From Levilinea sp. (GTDB taxonomy: Bacteria > Chloroflexota > Anaerolineae > Anaerolineales > Anaerolineaceae): a DNA stretch of 57,710 nt. Positions 26,439 through 34,928 of this stretch are shown one piece after another. A program made the position numbers and the translations under genes. The notes below the pieces were generated by a model, which was not told the DNA's origin, made no database searches, and was given only the letters and a program-made list of their open reading frames with translations. The stretch's first letter is position 1; every line of letters begins with the position of its first letter. Where the stretch lies: contig JARKPO010000080.1 in the NCBI GenBank assembly GCA_029975215.1, positions 1 to 57,710 on the forward strand, written 5' to 3'.

Positions 26439-27017
26439 TCAGCGCAGCCGGGGGATGACCCCGCCGGTCTGGCGCATGTAGGCGCGGTAGTCCTCGCCAA
26501 AGGTGTCCAGCATCATCTTTTCCTCGGCGCGCACGCGCAGGATATAGAAAGGGATGAAAAACACCAGGTTCAAAGGCCCGGCCAGCCAGTTCTGCAGCAG
26601 CAGAATCTGGGCGATGACCCACAGCCATTGGCTGGCGTACATGGGATGGCGGATGATGCCGTAAATGCCGCCGGTCACCAGGCTGTGGCCCTGGAAAATT
26701 TCCAGCGACGGCGACCAGTTGGCCTTCAAATCGCGGTGGGCGCGGGCAAACACGGTCAGCGCCCCCGCCAAAATCACCACCCCGGCCCAGCCCATCCACC
26801 CCGGCAGGGTGTAATTGGCAAAATCCAGCCAGGGGGTCAGGGCATACACCAGCGGCAGGAAGAACATGAACACCGAGAGCAGGCCCAGCAAAATTTTCTC
26901 GGTGACCGACACGCGCGAATCCACTTTGACGCTGCTCTTCCAGGTCTTGCGCAGCGGGGCGCGAATGCCCATCTCGATGAGAATTCCCAGCCAGTAAGCA
27001 ATTTTGAAGAAGGTCAT
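26439..27017 (-). CDS. Isoprenylcysteine carboxyl methyltransferase (ICMT)/PEMT-family membrane protein
   Basis: 192 residues, about five transmembrane helices. The C-terminal half has the family's SAM-binding core: GIYGIIRHPMYASQWLWV and, after a helix, RVRAEEKMMLDTFGEDYRAYMRQTG. Family enzymes methylate prenylated proteins, phospholipids or small membrane substrates; bacterial copies mostly lack known substrates. First gene of an operon with a GNAT. Confidence 0.9.
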   Translation of the reverse strand: MTFFKIAYWLGILIEMGIRAPLRKTWKSSVKVDSRVSVTEKILLGLLSVFMFFLPLVYALTPWLDFANYTLPGWMGWAGVVILAGALTVFARAHRDLKANWSPSLEIFQGHSLVTGGIYGIIRHPMYASQWLWVIAQILLLQNWLAGPLNLVFFIPFYILRVRAEEKMMLDTFGEDYRAYMRQTGGVIPRLR

Positions 27018-27062
27018 AAAGGCTCCTTGCTATGATTATAGGCCGAGCGAGGAAAAAGGGCT

Positions 27063-27167
27063 TTAACGATTTGTGCTCTGCCCTGCACGTTCTTCAGCGG
27101 CGGCGGAAAAGCTGCCGTAGCCGAAAAAAGAATGGATAAAATCTTCCAGCAGGGAATCGTCTAACAT
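27063..27167 (-). CDS. Small 34-codon ORF, probably a remnant of a larger gene
   Basis: ATG with a strong GGAGATTAAG ribosome site located inside the end of the preceding nuclease-like gene, then LLEDFIHSFFGYGSFSAAAEE and a stop. The LL-x-x-F-I-x-x-F-F-G-Y-G start resembles the N-terminus of an uncharacterised uracil-glycosylase-like family (memory, not verified). The expected continuation (a W-F-I-G-M-E-E type motif) is absent, so a short real peptide or the stump of a deleted gene are both possible. Confidence 0.4.
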   Translation of the reverse strand: MLDDSLLEDFIHSFFGYGSFSAAAEERAGQSTNR

Positions 27168-27168
27168 C

Positions 27169-28341
27169 TTAATCTCCTTGCGGAACGGCCGTCAGGATTG
27201 TCTCAATGAATTCGTCCACCACCGCAATGAAGGGTTCGACCGCTACGCTCTTCACAGGGCATTGGATCGAATTTTTTCCTGTTGTGTGCGTTAAGAACTG
27301 CGACAGCTTCTGTTCATACGCCGCGCCCAGCTCGCGCTCCAGGCCGGCGCGTTCGAGTTGATCCTGCAAGGTGACAGGCCAGCAAATCAGGGCCCCATCC
27401 GTGCTGATGCGAAAAAGCGACAGCTCCCGATCTGTGTCGGGGACGATCATACGGGCGACCACAGCCGACTTGCGCATTGTCAAAGCGATCTCACCGTGGC
27501 TGCGGAAATGGTCCAAAATCTTGCGAGCGGGCTCAACGCTGGCAGGGGATTTTTGCTGCAAGGTTTCCCAAAACACATCCTCTGAGATGCTTCGCCGGCT
27601 CTCGGATCCTGGCTCACTTTGAATCTGCTCCACCGCAAGGGTATGTGCAACCTCAGGGGTGATATTCACCTGCACAATGGAGCGTTCGACGATTTCGGTT
27701 TTTGCCACAATGGAGGGCACAACCATCATTTCGCCCGGGCTGCCCGGCATCTGGTAGCACTGCAATTCCACCAGCCCCACATGGGTGGCCAAATGGGGAT
27801 AGCGGTTCACATAGGCCAGCATATCCACCAGCGAGCTGCGGATGTGATCGCTGACGATCAGGATCAGGAATCGTCCCAACCGCAGGTTCTTTGCGATCCA
27901 ATTTTCGGTGGGAATGTCTTCTGAATCCGCGTCAAAACTGGATCGGATGATTTCAATCAGGCCTTTGTGCGCATATTTTCTGGCTTTCTCATCCAGCTCC
28001 CCGAAAGACCATTTGGAAACCTCAGCCGCGTAATCAATCACCTGAGCCAGCACCTCGCGCTTCGCCTCTGGATTGCGCCAGAGCTTGGTTTCCACCAAGA
28101 CCAGGCAGCCCTGTTCGCTGATAAACAGGTTGTCAATCGGGCCCACATTCGTAGGTATTTCACGGCCGATGGGGGTAATGTTTGAGAACGCCTCTTCGAA
28201 TTCCTCCACAGGGAGGAGATTGGGATGGTTTTGGAGCAGCTCCTGAAGCCAGCTCTCGGCGTAGTGTTTCTGCTGTGGGTCGATGCGCTTCAGCGGCTGA
28301 CCGGCCGTGCCAGGTTGGATGAGATAGGGCGTGGATTTCAT
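27169..28341 (-). CDS. PD-(D/E)XK nuclease-like protein
   Basis: 390 residues with GCGAGGAGCC before ATG. The N-terminal half contains a plausible nuclease core: GPIDNLFISEQGCLVLVETKLWRNPEAK at about residues 66-95, with Asp in PID, and the E-T-K in place of the D/E-x-K, followed by EVLAQVIDYAAEVSKW, the Gln-rich helix common in this fold. The C-terminal half is mixed alpha/beta with no known motif. Family members include restriction and repair nucleases. It stands in a patch of lower GC with an EVE-nuclease gene, so a defence role is possible but not shown. Confidence 0.65.
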   Translation of the reverse strand: MKSTPYLIQPGTAGQPLKRIDPQQKHYAESWLQELLQNHPNLLPVEEFEEAFSNITPIGREIPTNVGPIDNLFISEQGCLVLVETKLWRNPEAKREVLAQVIDYAAEVSKWSFGELDEKARKYAHKGLIEIIRSSFDADSEDIPTENWIAKNLRLGRFLILIVSDHIRSSLVDMLAYVNRYPHLATHVGLVELQCYQMPGSPGEMMVVPSIVAKTEIVERSIVQVNITPEVAHTLAVEQIQSEPGSESRRSISEDVFWETLQQKSPASVEPARKILDHFRSHGEIALTMRKSAVVARMIVPDTDRELSLFRISTDGALICWPVTLQDQLERAGLERELGAAYEQKLSQFLTHTTGKNSIQCPVKSVAVEPFIAVVDEFIETILTAVPQGD

Positions 28342-28498
28342 GGCTCCTCGCAGGAATGAGTGGGGCGTTCAAAGGGTTGGGTGTTTGGATATTTTTAACA
28401 GCACCGAATCCTAGCCAACTTCAATTGACAATCTTAGGAAACATCCAAAACCCCAGTTTCCAAAGACGCATTCACAACCTGATCGGGACGATTGCGTG

Positions 28499-29617
28499 TT
28501 ACTCCGCCTGCTCCGCATATTCGTCCAACACACCGTCAGAAAGATGAGGCAAATGCTTTTCCTTTGAAAGCTCAATCACACTTTCGTAGCTGAGGTAAGT
28601 GCAGCTCTCCGAAAGCGGGCCTTTTTCCAACAATGAAAAAACGGGACGGCGAAGTTCTTGAAATACTTTCTCACGGCGCTCGGCTGGTGCAACAATATGT
28701 AACTTAATATCCATGTTCGGCTGTAATGCCAGCAGGTCTGCCATTCGCAAAATTCCAGAGTAAATCGAAGTTGTATGTTCAACCTCAAAAGCGCGAATAA
28801 TTGAGCGGCCTTTAAGCCACAAAATATCAATTTGCTCAATGGTTTTTATAGTGGTTTGATCATAATTGAGCGGCAAGACCTCCAGCACCTGCTTAGGATC
28901 ACCTTGCCATTCTGCTACTACGGCCACTCTGTCATTTCTGGGGATCCAAATCTTCATTCCCATTTGTGCGCCAATTTTTGCGAGCAAAGCCTGCAATTTA
29001 ATCGATTCACGCACATCTATTTGAACAGGTGTGACCGCTTTATCGTTTTCAGCCGGGTGATCTTCAGGGATTGACACCGAAACGGTCTTGTCCGCACGCC
29101 GCACCTTGTGAGTAATCAGTTTTTCGTATTCTTGCATATCCAATTCATAAATTTCACCTTCACCGACCTGAGCCATGATAGCTTGCTCAAGGAATCGACC
29201 ATCTTGATCATCAAGAGGATTTAAACTGGCTCGCAATTTTCCGGTCCATGATGACGAATTGATCTCATGATTTTTGGTGAAGGATAAATAATCCCAGATT
29301 TTTGGATCCCGTATGGGCAAGGCTTTTTCTTTTGGCAGCCACGCCAATGGTTTCACTTTAAAACGTATTACAAACGGGTCATCTTCTATCAAAAAGAGCG
29401 GGCTATTATCTTCAAAGTAAGCACTTTCAACCTCAAGGATGCCGATCCAACGAGATAGCTTTGTCATGTAACAAATAAACTTGTCACCGACCTTAACGCG
29501 GCCAGCAGCATTTCTTTGCCGAATTCCGAAGCCTGAAATTCGACATCCTGACTTAGTAAATGATTCATAGGTTTCTGGTGAGAAAAGGTTGAGATAATAA
29601 GCCACGATCGACTCCAT
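28499..29617 (-). CDS. EVE-domain protein with C-terminal nuclease-like region
   Basis: 372 residues. Residues 1-145 are an EVE/PUA-like fold: YYLNLFSPETYESFTKSG, GRVKVGDKFICYMTKLSRWIGILEVES, then DPFVIRFKVKPLAWLPKEKALPIR. Such domains read modified bases in DNA or RNA. The C-terminal ~190 residues have a restriction-fold pattern (IEQIDILWLKGRSIIRAFEVEHTTSIYSGILRMADL, with E-V-E-H rather than E-x-K). GC is much lower than neighbours (many AAA, GAA, TTT codons), a sign of transfer. Start uncertain: no good ribosome site; the one chosen is where the fold begins. Likely a modification-dependent defence or RNA-biology protein (inference). Confidence 0.7.
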   Translation of the reverse strand: MESIVAYYLNLFSPETYESFTKSGCRISGFGIRQRNAAGRVKVGDKFICYMTKLSRWIGILEVESAYFEDNSPLFLIEDDPFVIRFKVKPLAWLPKEKALPIRDPKIWDYLSFTKNHEINSSSWTGKLRASLNPLDDQDGRFLEQAIMAQVGEGEIYELDMQEYEKLITHKVRRADKTVSVSIPEDHPAENDKAVTPVQIDVRESIKLQALLAKIGAQMGMKIWIPRNDRVAVVAEWQGDPKQVLEVLPLNYDQTTIKTIEQIDILWLKGRSIIRAFEVEHTTSIYSGILRMADLLALQPNMDIKLHIVAPAERREKVFQELRRPVFSLLEKGPLSESCTYLSYESVIELSKEKHLPHLSDGVLDEYAEQAE

Positions 29618-29801
29618 TCCCGTGATTTTCAACGATTTAGTCAAGCGGGGCATTGTCCGGTCGTCTTGTCCACCATCCAGGGGAAGATCAATCCACCCTG
29701 ATTTCCACCCATCGGTTACACCCCACCCCTTCATTATACAATCATCGGCAGGGACCAGGGGGCAAAAACGGCCGCGCACCATCCGCGTGGATGCTCCCGA
29801 T

Positions 29802-29832
29802 CAAAAGAAAAGCCGCCAGTTTGGCGGCTTTT
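29802..29832 (-). terminator. Rho-independent terminator of the 249-residue membrane protein gene
   Basis: AAAAGCCGCC / GGCGGCTTTT stem with a 5-base loop, then TTTTCTTTT on the minus strand, 17 bases after the stop. Confidence 0.85.
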
Positions 29833-29849
29833 CGGTTCAAATTCCATCT

Positions 29850-30599
29850 CTATTGGGTGTATATCCCCTGAACGTCTCGGCAATAGGTCGTCCCCTCAGG
29901 CGTGTGCACCAGAATATACAAATGCGCGTCGTGGACGGGCGTCTTTGCCAGAAACGCCTGCGCGCTGGCGGCGTCCGGAGCGGTATAGATCTTATAGATG
30001 AAAGTCGCCCCGACTTCCGGCGCTTCGATGCGCTCCTCGCGGTCAAACACCACATCCTCCGTCGGTTTCATGGAATGTTTCTCGGCAGGAGTAACATCTG
30101 TCTTTTCCATTTTCATAGCGATTCCCTGCGGAGCCCGAACCACAGCGGATGGATGAGCCAGAAAATGGGCTTTCACCACAGACGAAAAATTCCCAAAATC
30201 GTCCACCGCGCTTTCTGGGATCATGATGGGGGCCTTGGGCGGCAATAGCTTAATCGTGAGGGTTTTTTGTTTCTGGATTTCCTGATAAGCAGCTTCCACC
30301 GATTCAACTTCACCCCAGTTCACAGATTGCTTGACGAGCATTCCCAATCCGATGATTTCTATCCCTTCGGTGTTTACGGTGACCGTTGGCGGGTTATTGA
30401 GAACACTGGTCAGTACCAGGATATATCCCAGACCTCCGCATACGAGCAGGATCATCAGGCCGACAAGGACAGAATTAAAGGAGAAATTCAGGATCGTGTT
30501 GGCGACGGCCACGACGACGCCAAAGATAAAAAATAGCGATAAGCCAATAAATACACAACCGATCTTTTTCTTGCGCAGCACAAATTTCGTTTCCCGCAT
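29850..30599 (-). CDS. Membrane protein with PH-like domain, unknown
   Basis: 249 residues with GGAGGTTGGG before ATG. Two transmembrane helices (about residues 15-35 and 45-66), then a soluble part that starts NPPTVTVNTEGIEIIGLGMLVKQSVNWGEVESVEA, the usual bacterial PH-like beta sandwich (b-PH). The tail after residue 150 (TAPDAASAQAFLAKTPVHDAHLYILVHTPEGTTYCRD) is a second small domain. Low-GC neighbourhood. Function unknown. Ended by its own terminator. Confidence 0.7.
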   Translation of the reverse strand: MRETKFVLRKKKIGCVFIGLSLFFIFGVVVAVANTILNFSFNSVLVGLMILLVCGGLGYILVLTSVLNNPPTVTVNTEGIEIIGLGMLVKQSVNWGEVESVEAAYQEIQKQKTLTIKLLPPKAPIMIPESAVDDFGNFSSVVKAHFLAHPSAVVRAPQGIAMKMEKTDVTPAEKHSMKPTEDVVFDREERIEAPEVGATFIYKIYTAPDAASAQAFLAKTPVHDAHLYILVHTPEGTTYCRDVQGIYTQ

Positions 30600-30706
30600 C
30601 CCAACCTCCCTTTATTAATTCATGACGATTTGAATCAATAAATAGAGTATACAGACACAACCACGCCGAATCAATCCTGTCCCCCAATTCCAACGCCCAT
30701 GAAAAA

Positions 30707-30731
30707 AGCGCCCTCTTGCACGGAATGCGCT
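30707..30731 (-). terminator. Weak terminator of the ClC/HXXEE/nucleotidyltransferase operon
   Basis: AGCGC / GCGCT with a 15-base loop, followed on the minus strand by TTTTTT, 68 bases after the nucleotidyltransferase stop. The short stem makes this uncertain. Confidence 0.3.
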
Positions 30732-30798
30732 GGCTTGGGATCAACCCGGGCAAAAACCGGCGCGCGCCCGCAGCTTTGAGCGCCTGGATCTGTAAGGC

Positions 30799-31569
30799 TC
30801 AGACCACCTCCAGCATTTCGGCAAAGCTCATGCCCGCGGCGGCTTCCGCCGCGGGTTTCATTTCTTCCCACAGGCCCATAAAAGCCTGCCTGCGCCGGTG
30901 CAGCTCTTCCACCGTGAAGGCCCGCAGGAGCATGACCTCCTGAATGCGCTCGGCAAAGCGCTCGGGCAGCAGTTCCAACCGGGAGACGCAGTACAGCCGC
31001 CATTTCATATCCGCCACCAGGGCGTGGTTCAGGCCAAAGAGCAGGTCGTAAAAATACAGCAGGCCCTGATCCACCATGTGGTGCGCGCTGGTCAGGCTGC
31101 CGCGCTCCACCCACAGCTGCGTCAGGCGGTTGACGTACCATTCCGAAAGCGTCAGCCCCGACATCACCAGCCATTTTCGCTCCTCCGCGCGCAAAGGCAC
31201 CTTCTCGGCGATCAGCCGCGCCGCCGCGCCCTGGGGGTCGTAATCAATCTGCGCGTTGGCATACGTCCAGCGCCGGGCCATATCCCAATCGCTGGTCAGC
31301 TCGTCCTCGTAATCCGATAGCCACACCTGAACCTCAAAGCCGTCCACGGAATAGAACTTATCCTTCAGGGGCAGATCCGCGCCGCGCCGCTTGAAAATGG
31401 CGATGTCAATATCCGCCGCCGGGTCAAAATAGCCGCGCGCCACCGCGCCCAAAAAGACAATCCCCACCACACCCTCGGTGCGCAGCGGCGCGGCAAAGGC
31501 CTGGGCCGTCTGCCGGGCTTTGGCCAGCAGGGCCGGGTCTGAAGATGGAATCGCAAACAGGGAATTCAT
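30799..31569 (-). CDS. Nucleotidyltransferase-domain protein
   Basis: 256 residues from the ATG with GGAGGGTGAC upstream. Residues 30-52 (VVGIVFLGAVARGYFDPAADIDIAIF) carry the polymerase-beta-type motif G-x-x-A-R-G followed by D-x-D, the metal-binding pair. The rest is all helical with many Arg/Glu, as in the substrate domain of kanamycin/lincosamide-type nucleotidyltransferases or of minimal toxin-like versions. Last gene of an operon with ClC and HXXEE genes, 34 bases after the latter. Substrate unknown. Confidence 0.8.
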   Translation of the reverse strand: MNSLFAIPSSDPALLAKARQTAQAFAAPLRTEGVVGIVFLGAVARGYFDPAADIDIAIFKRRGADLPLKDKFYSVDGFEVQVWLSDYEDELTSDWDMARRWTYANAQIDYDPQGAAARLIAEKVPLRAEERKWLVMSGLTLSEWYVNRLTQLWVERGSLTSAHHMVDQGLLYFYDLLFGLNHALVADMKWRLYCVSRLELLPERFAERIQEVMLLRAFTVEELHRRRQAFMGLWEEMKPAAEAAAGMSFAEMLEVV

Positions 31570-31603
31570 CGTCACCCTCCACGCGCGGCGCCACCGCGCC
31601 CGT

Positions 31604-32158
31604 TCAGCTCGCCCAACGGCGCGCCGCCCAGGCATAGAGGCCTTCGCCCAGGCGGTGCATCCCCAGCAGCAAAGGCCCGGCCAGCACGGCCGCGGCCAAA
31701 AAATACAGCAGCAGGGCGGGCAGCGTCACCACCCCGGCCGCCAGCAGCCGCGCGAACAAAAGCCCCCCATAGGGCAGCACCAGCAGCACAGAGGTCAGCA
31801 GAGAGGGCACGTAGCGGCGCAGCGCAGCCGCCTGGCCGATGTGCAGGAAGCCGTGCAGAAAAAACAGGCTGCTGGCGACCAGGAACAAGGGGTAAGAATG
31901 GAACTGCACCGCCAAAAAAGAAGCTGCCGCGGTCAGGGCGAAGATCAGGCCGATGGGGAAGGCAAATTGCAGCGTGGATTTGTGCAGTACGGCGTGCAGC
32001 TGGGCCTCGGCCCAGGGCGGCACCCAGCCGTGGACGCGCTCCAAAATGCTCCCGGCGTTCTTTTTCAGCCAGGGTTCAAACAGCAGCAGTTCCTCAAAAT
32101 CGTGCAGCATGAAGACGATGGGAAACCACAGCACCAGGCGTTCAATCTCCACAGTCAT
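31604..32158 (-). CDS. HXXEE-domain membrane protein
   Basis: 184 residues; GGAGCGGAT before ATG. Starts with helix VLWFPIVFMLHDFEELLLFEPW, where H-D-F-E-E is the HXXEE signature of this family, a possible metal-binding site. Five to six transmembrane helices follow (LHGFLHIGQ also has paired His). The family's function is not known. 22 bases after the ClC gene stop, so co-transcribed with it. Confidence 0.85.
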   Translation of the reverse strand: MTVEIERLVLWFPIVFMLHDFEELLLFEPWLKKNAGSILERVHGWVPPWAEAQLHAVLHKSTLQFAFPIGLIFALTAAASFLAVQFHSYPLFLVASSLFFLHGFLHIGQAAALRRYVPSLLTSVLLVLPYGGLLFARLLAAGVVTLPALLLYFLAAAVLAGPLLLGMHRLGEGLYAWAARRWAS

Positions 32159-32180
32159 ATCCGCTCCCATCCTCCCAGCC

Positions 32181-33812
32181 TCACTCCGCAGCCCCGTCAG
32201 AGCCGCTGGCCTGGCAGCCCCGGCGCAAAATCTCCAGGCCGTCGGCCGCTTCCGGCGCCACCATAGCCGTGATGCGCATATTGGCCCCCAGGCGGGTATT
32301 GGCCTTGGGCAGCCATTCGCGCTTGCCGTCGGAGCAGCGCACCAGAATGCAGCCCGGCGGCAGCCCCAGGGAGCGCACCTCCAGCCCCACAAAGGGCGCG
32401 CCCGCCTGGAGGATAAACTCCACCACCACCGGTTCCTTCAGCAAATGTGCTTCGCGGCTGCGCCTCAAATCGCGTTCCAGCAGCGCCTCATAAATGGGCA
32501 AGTCTTTCATAAACTCGGCGGCCGCGTACGAGCAGAAACAGGCCACCAGCAGCGGCAGCATCTGATTGTAATTGCCGGTCATCTCCAGAATGAGCATGAT
32601 GCCCGTCAGCGGAGCGCGCACAATGGCGGTGAAATAAGCCGCCATGCCCACCACCGCAAAGACCGCCGGAAAAGGGACTGCCGCCGGGTAAAATTGGTGA
32701 GCAATCTCTCCCACCGCCAGCCCCAGCAGCGCGCCCAGCACCAGCATCGGCGCAAAGATCCCGCCCGGCGCGCCCGTCCCATAGCTGGCGGCGGTCAGCA
32801 CAAAACGGATCAAAAAGAACAGGGGGATGGCCCCCAAAAGCATATCCCCCCGCAGAGCGGTTTCGGCCAGGGTGTGCCCGCTGCCGATCATCACCGGCGA
32901 AAACCATCCCACCAGCCCCACCAGCGCGCCCGTCAGCGCGGCCGCGGCCAGGGTCAAACGCGCCGGAATGCGCGCGTACAGCGCCGTCACCCGCAGCAGG
33001 CTGCGGTTAAACACCACCCCCAGCAGCCCCGCCGCGATCCCCAGCAAGGCGAAGATGGGCAGAGCGGCCAGCGGCGGCACAGGGTAGCTGGGAACGGCGA
33101 AAATGGGAAACTGCCCCGAACCGACCCGCGCCACAATATCCGCCACCACCGCCGCCACAAAAGCCGCCCCAAAGACGATGGGCTGAAAATCGCGCCGCAC
33201 CTCTTCCAACACGAAGATGAGGCCCGACAAAGGCGCGTTAAAGGCCGCGGCCAGCCCGGCCCCCGCCCCCGCCGAGGTCAAGGTCAGGCGTTCCCGTTCC
33301 GAAACTTTCAGCGCGCGCGAAACTGCGTCGCCCACCGCCCCGCCCATCTGCACGGTAGGCCCCTCGCGTCCCAGGGCCAGCCCGCTGCCGATGGCGACCA
33401 CGCCGCCCAAGAATTTCACCGGTAAAACCCGTTTCCAATTTAAATCGCGAAAACGGTGCAGCACGGCCTCCAAATGGGGGATGCCGCTGCCGCTGGCTTC
33501 GGGCGCATAGCGGCGCGTCGCAGCCACCGAGATCCAGGCCCCCAACCCAGCCAACAGCATCGGGAACAGCCACCCCAGCGCGGGCAGACTTTGCGCCCAG
33601 GTGATGAGCTGATTGCGCAGCGCATCCGCGCCGGTTAAGGCCATGCGGAACAGCAAAGCGGCGATGCCCGCGCACAGCCCCACCAGCGCAGCCCGCGGAA
33701 AAATCCAGCGGCGCTGCTGCCGGGCGGTCAGGTATTCTTGAATCTCAGAGCGGGCTGGGGCGCCGGCCTCTTCGCGGTCAAAAGGGGGTAAAGCGGTGGT
33801 TTCGTTTTTCAT
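32181..33812 (-). CDS. ClC-family chloride/proton antiporter
   Basis: 543 residues. ClC signatures in order: EASGSGIPHLEAVL (anion site 1), ALGREGPTVQMGGAVGD (external gating Glu in GREGP), FNAPLSGLIFVLEEVRRDF (LEE, with the internal proton-pathway Glu), and YGTGAPGGIFAPMLVLGALLGLAVG. The gating Glu and the LEE Glu together favour an exchanger (2 Cl-/H+) over a channel. A C-terminal TrkA-C-like module of about 85 residues (EPVVVEFILQAGAPFVGLEVRSLGLPPGC) replaces the CBS pair seen in other branches. Start lacks a good ribosome site but is the only ATG before the fold. Confidence 0.93.
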   Translation of the reverse strand: MKNETTALPPFDREEAGAPARSEIQEYLTARQQRRWIFPRAALVGLCAGIAALLFRMALTGADALRNQLITWAQSLPALGWLFPMLLAGLGAWISVAATRRYAPEASGSGIPHLEAVLHRFRDLNWKRVLPVKFLGGVVAIGSGLALGREGPTVQMGGAVGDAVSRALKVSERERLTLTSAGAGAGLAAAFNAPLSGLIFVLEEVRRDFQPIVFGAAFVAAVVADIVARVGSGQFPIFAVPSYPVPPLAALPIFALLGIAAGLLGVVFNRSLLRVTALYARIPARLTLAAAALTGALVGLVGWFSPVMIGSGHTLAETALRGDMLLGAIPLFFLIRFVLTAASYGTGAPGGIFAPMLVLGALLGLAVGEIAHQFYPAAVPFPAVFAVVGMAAYFTAIVRAPLTGIMLILEMTGNYNQMLPLLVACFCSYAAAEFMKDLPIYEALLERDLRRSREAHLLKEPVVVEFILQAGAPFVGLEVRSLGLPPGCILVRCSDGKREWLPKANTRLGANMRITAMVAPEAADGLEILRRGCQASGSDGAAE

Positions 33813-33910
33813 GGTTAATCAGCGGACGGGGCAGCCTCCTGTGATGAAGGGGGTCGGGCTGCGGAATTTTGATGTTGAGATCCCAGCCGATTATACGCTG
33901 GATCACACCT

Positions 33911-33940
33911 TTGTAGAAAAATTCACGCAGCAAGTATAAT
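33911..33940 (+). promoter_or_regulatory. Promoter for the ABC exporter operon
   Basis: TTGTAG, 18 bases, TATAAT; transcription would start near 33947, about 34 bases before the ATP-binding gene's ATG. Confidence 0.5.
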
Positions 33941-33980
33941 ATCCCCTGTTGTCTTCATTTCTTCCCAACGGAATCATTTT

Positions 33981-34928
33981 ATGACCGACTGCATGCTGCA
34001 AACGCGCGGCCTCAGCAAACGCTACGGCGCCGTCCTGGCCGTGGATCACCTGACCCTGGACGTCCCCCGCGGGGAAATTTTCGGCTTCCTGGGGCCCAAC
34101 GGCGCCGGAAAGACCACCTCCATTCACATGATGGTCGGCCTGCTTGAACCCAGCGAAGGGGATGTGCTCATCGAGGGCCGCTCGGTGCGCACCCAACGCG
34201 CCGAGGTGCTGCGCAGCCTGGGGGTCTGCCCCCAGGAAAACATCCTGTGGGAAAAGCTCACCTGCCTGGAACAGTTGGAGTTCGTGGGCGCCAACTACGG
34301 CCTGCCCAATCAGCAGGCGCGCAAAAACGGCGCAGCCCTGCTGGGCGAGCTGGGGCTAAGCGCCAAAGCCAACGAATTGGCCGGGCGGCTTTCGGGCGGG
34401 ATGAAACGCCGCCTGAATTTGGCCCTGGCCCTGGTGCACGACCCCCAGATCGTCTTTTTGGATGAGCCTGAAGCCGGCCTCGACCCGCAAAGCCGGGTGC
34501 TGGTGCGCGAGGTGATCCGCCGTCTGGCTCAGCATAAAACGGTGGTGCTGACCACCCACAACATGGACGAAGCCGAGCGCCTGGCCTCCCGCGTGGCCAT
34601 CATGGATCACGGGCGGCTGCTGGTGGTGGATACCCCCGACGGCCTCAAGCGCAGTCTGGGCGTGGATGAGCTGCTGGAGATCGAGCTGGATTGGCCCAGC
34701 GGCGAGGAGGCCAGCCAACGCCTGCTGGACTGCCTGCATGCCCGCTTCCCGGGGGCGCAGGTCGCCGGTGGGCGGCTGTCCATCCACGGCGCGCACCTGC
34801 CCGAGCAGCTTTCTGATGTGTTGGACGGTATTCACGCCTGCGGCGGACGTGCCGGAAATATCCACATGCGCGCGGTGACGCTGGAAGATGTCTTTCTCTC
34901 CCTCACCGGAAGGGGGCTGCGCGAATGA
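33981..34928 (+). CDS. ABC exporter ATP-binding subunit (DrrA/CcmA type)
   Basis: 315 residues. Walker A GPNGAGKTT at about 36-44, Q-loop CPQENILWEKLT, signature LSGGMKRRLNLALALVHDP, Walker B IVFLDEPEAGLDP, switch His in VLTTHNMDEAE. The Glu after the Walker B Asp is present (DEPEAGLD). A C-terminal ~85-residue DUF4162-like extension (LLEIELDWPSGEEAS) is common in DrrA-type proteins. The stop overlaps the permease start (ATGA), so the two are co-translated and form one exporter. Confidence 0.95.
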   Translation: MTDCMLQTRGLSKRYGAVLAVDHLTLDVPRGEIFGFLGPNGAGKTTSIHMMVGLLEPSEGDVLIEGRSVRTQRAEVLRSLGVCPQENILWEKLTCLEQLEFVGANYGLPNQQARKNGAALLGELGLSAKANELAGRLSGGMKRRLNLALALVHDPQIVFLDEPEAGLDPQSRVLVREVIRRLAQHKTVVLTTHNMDEAERLASRVAIMDHGRLLVVDTPDGLKRSLGVDELLEIELDWPSGEEASQRLLDCLHARFPGAQVAGGRLSIHGAHLPEQLSDVLDGIHACGGRAGNIHMRAVTLEDVFLSLTGRGLRE

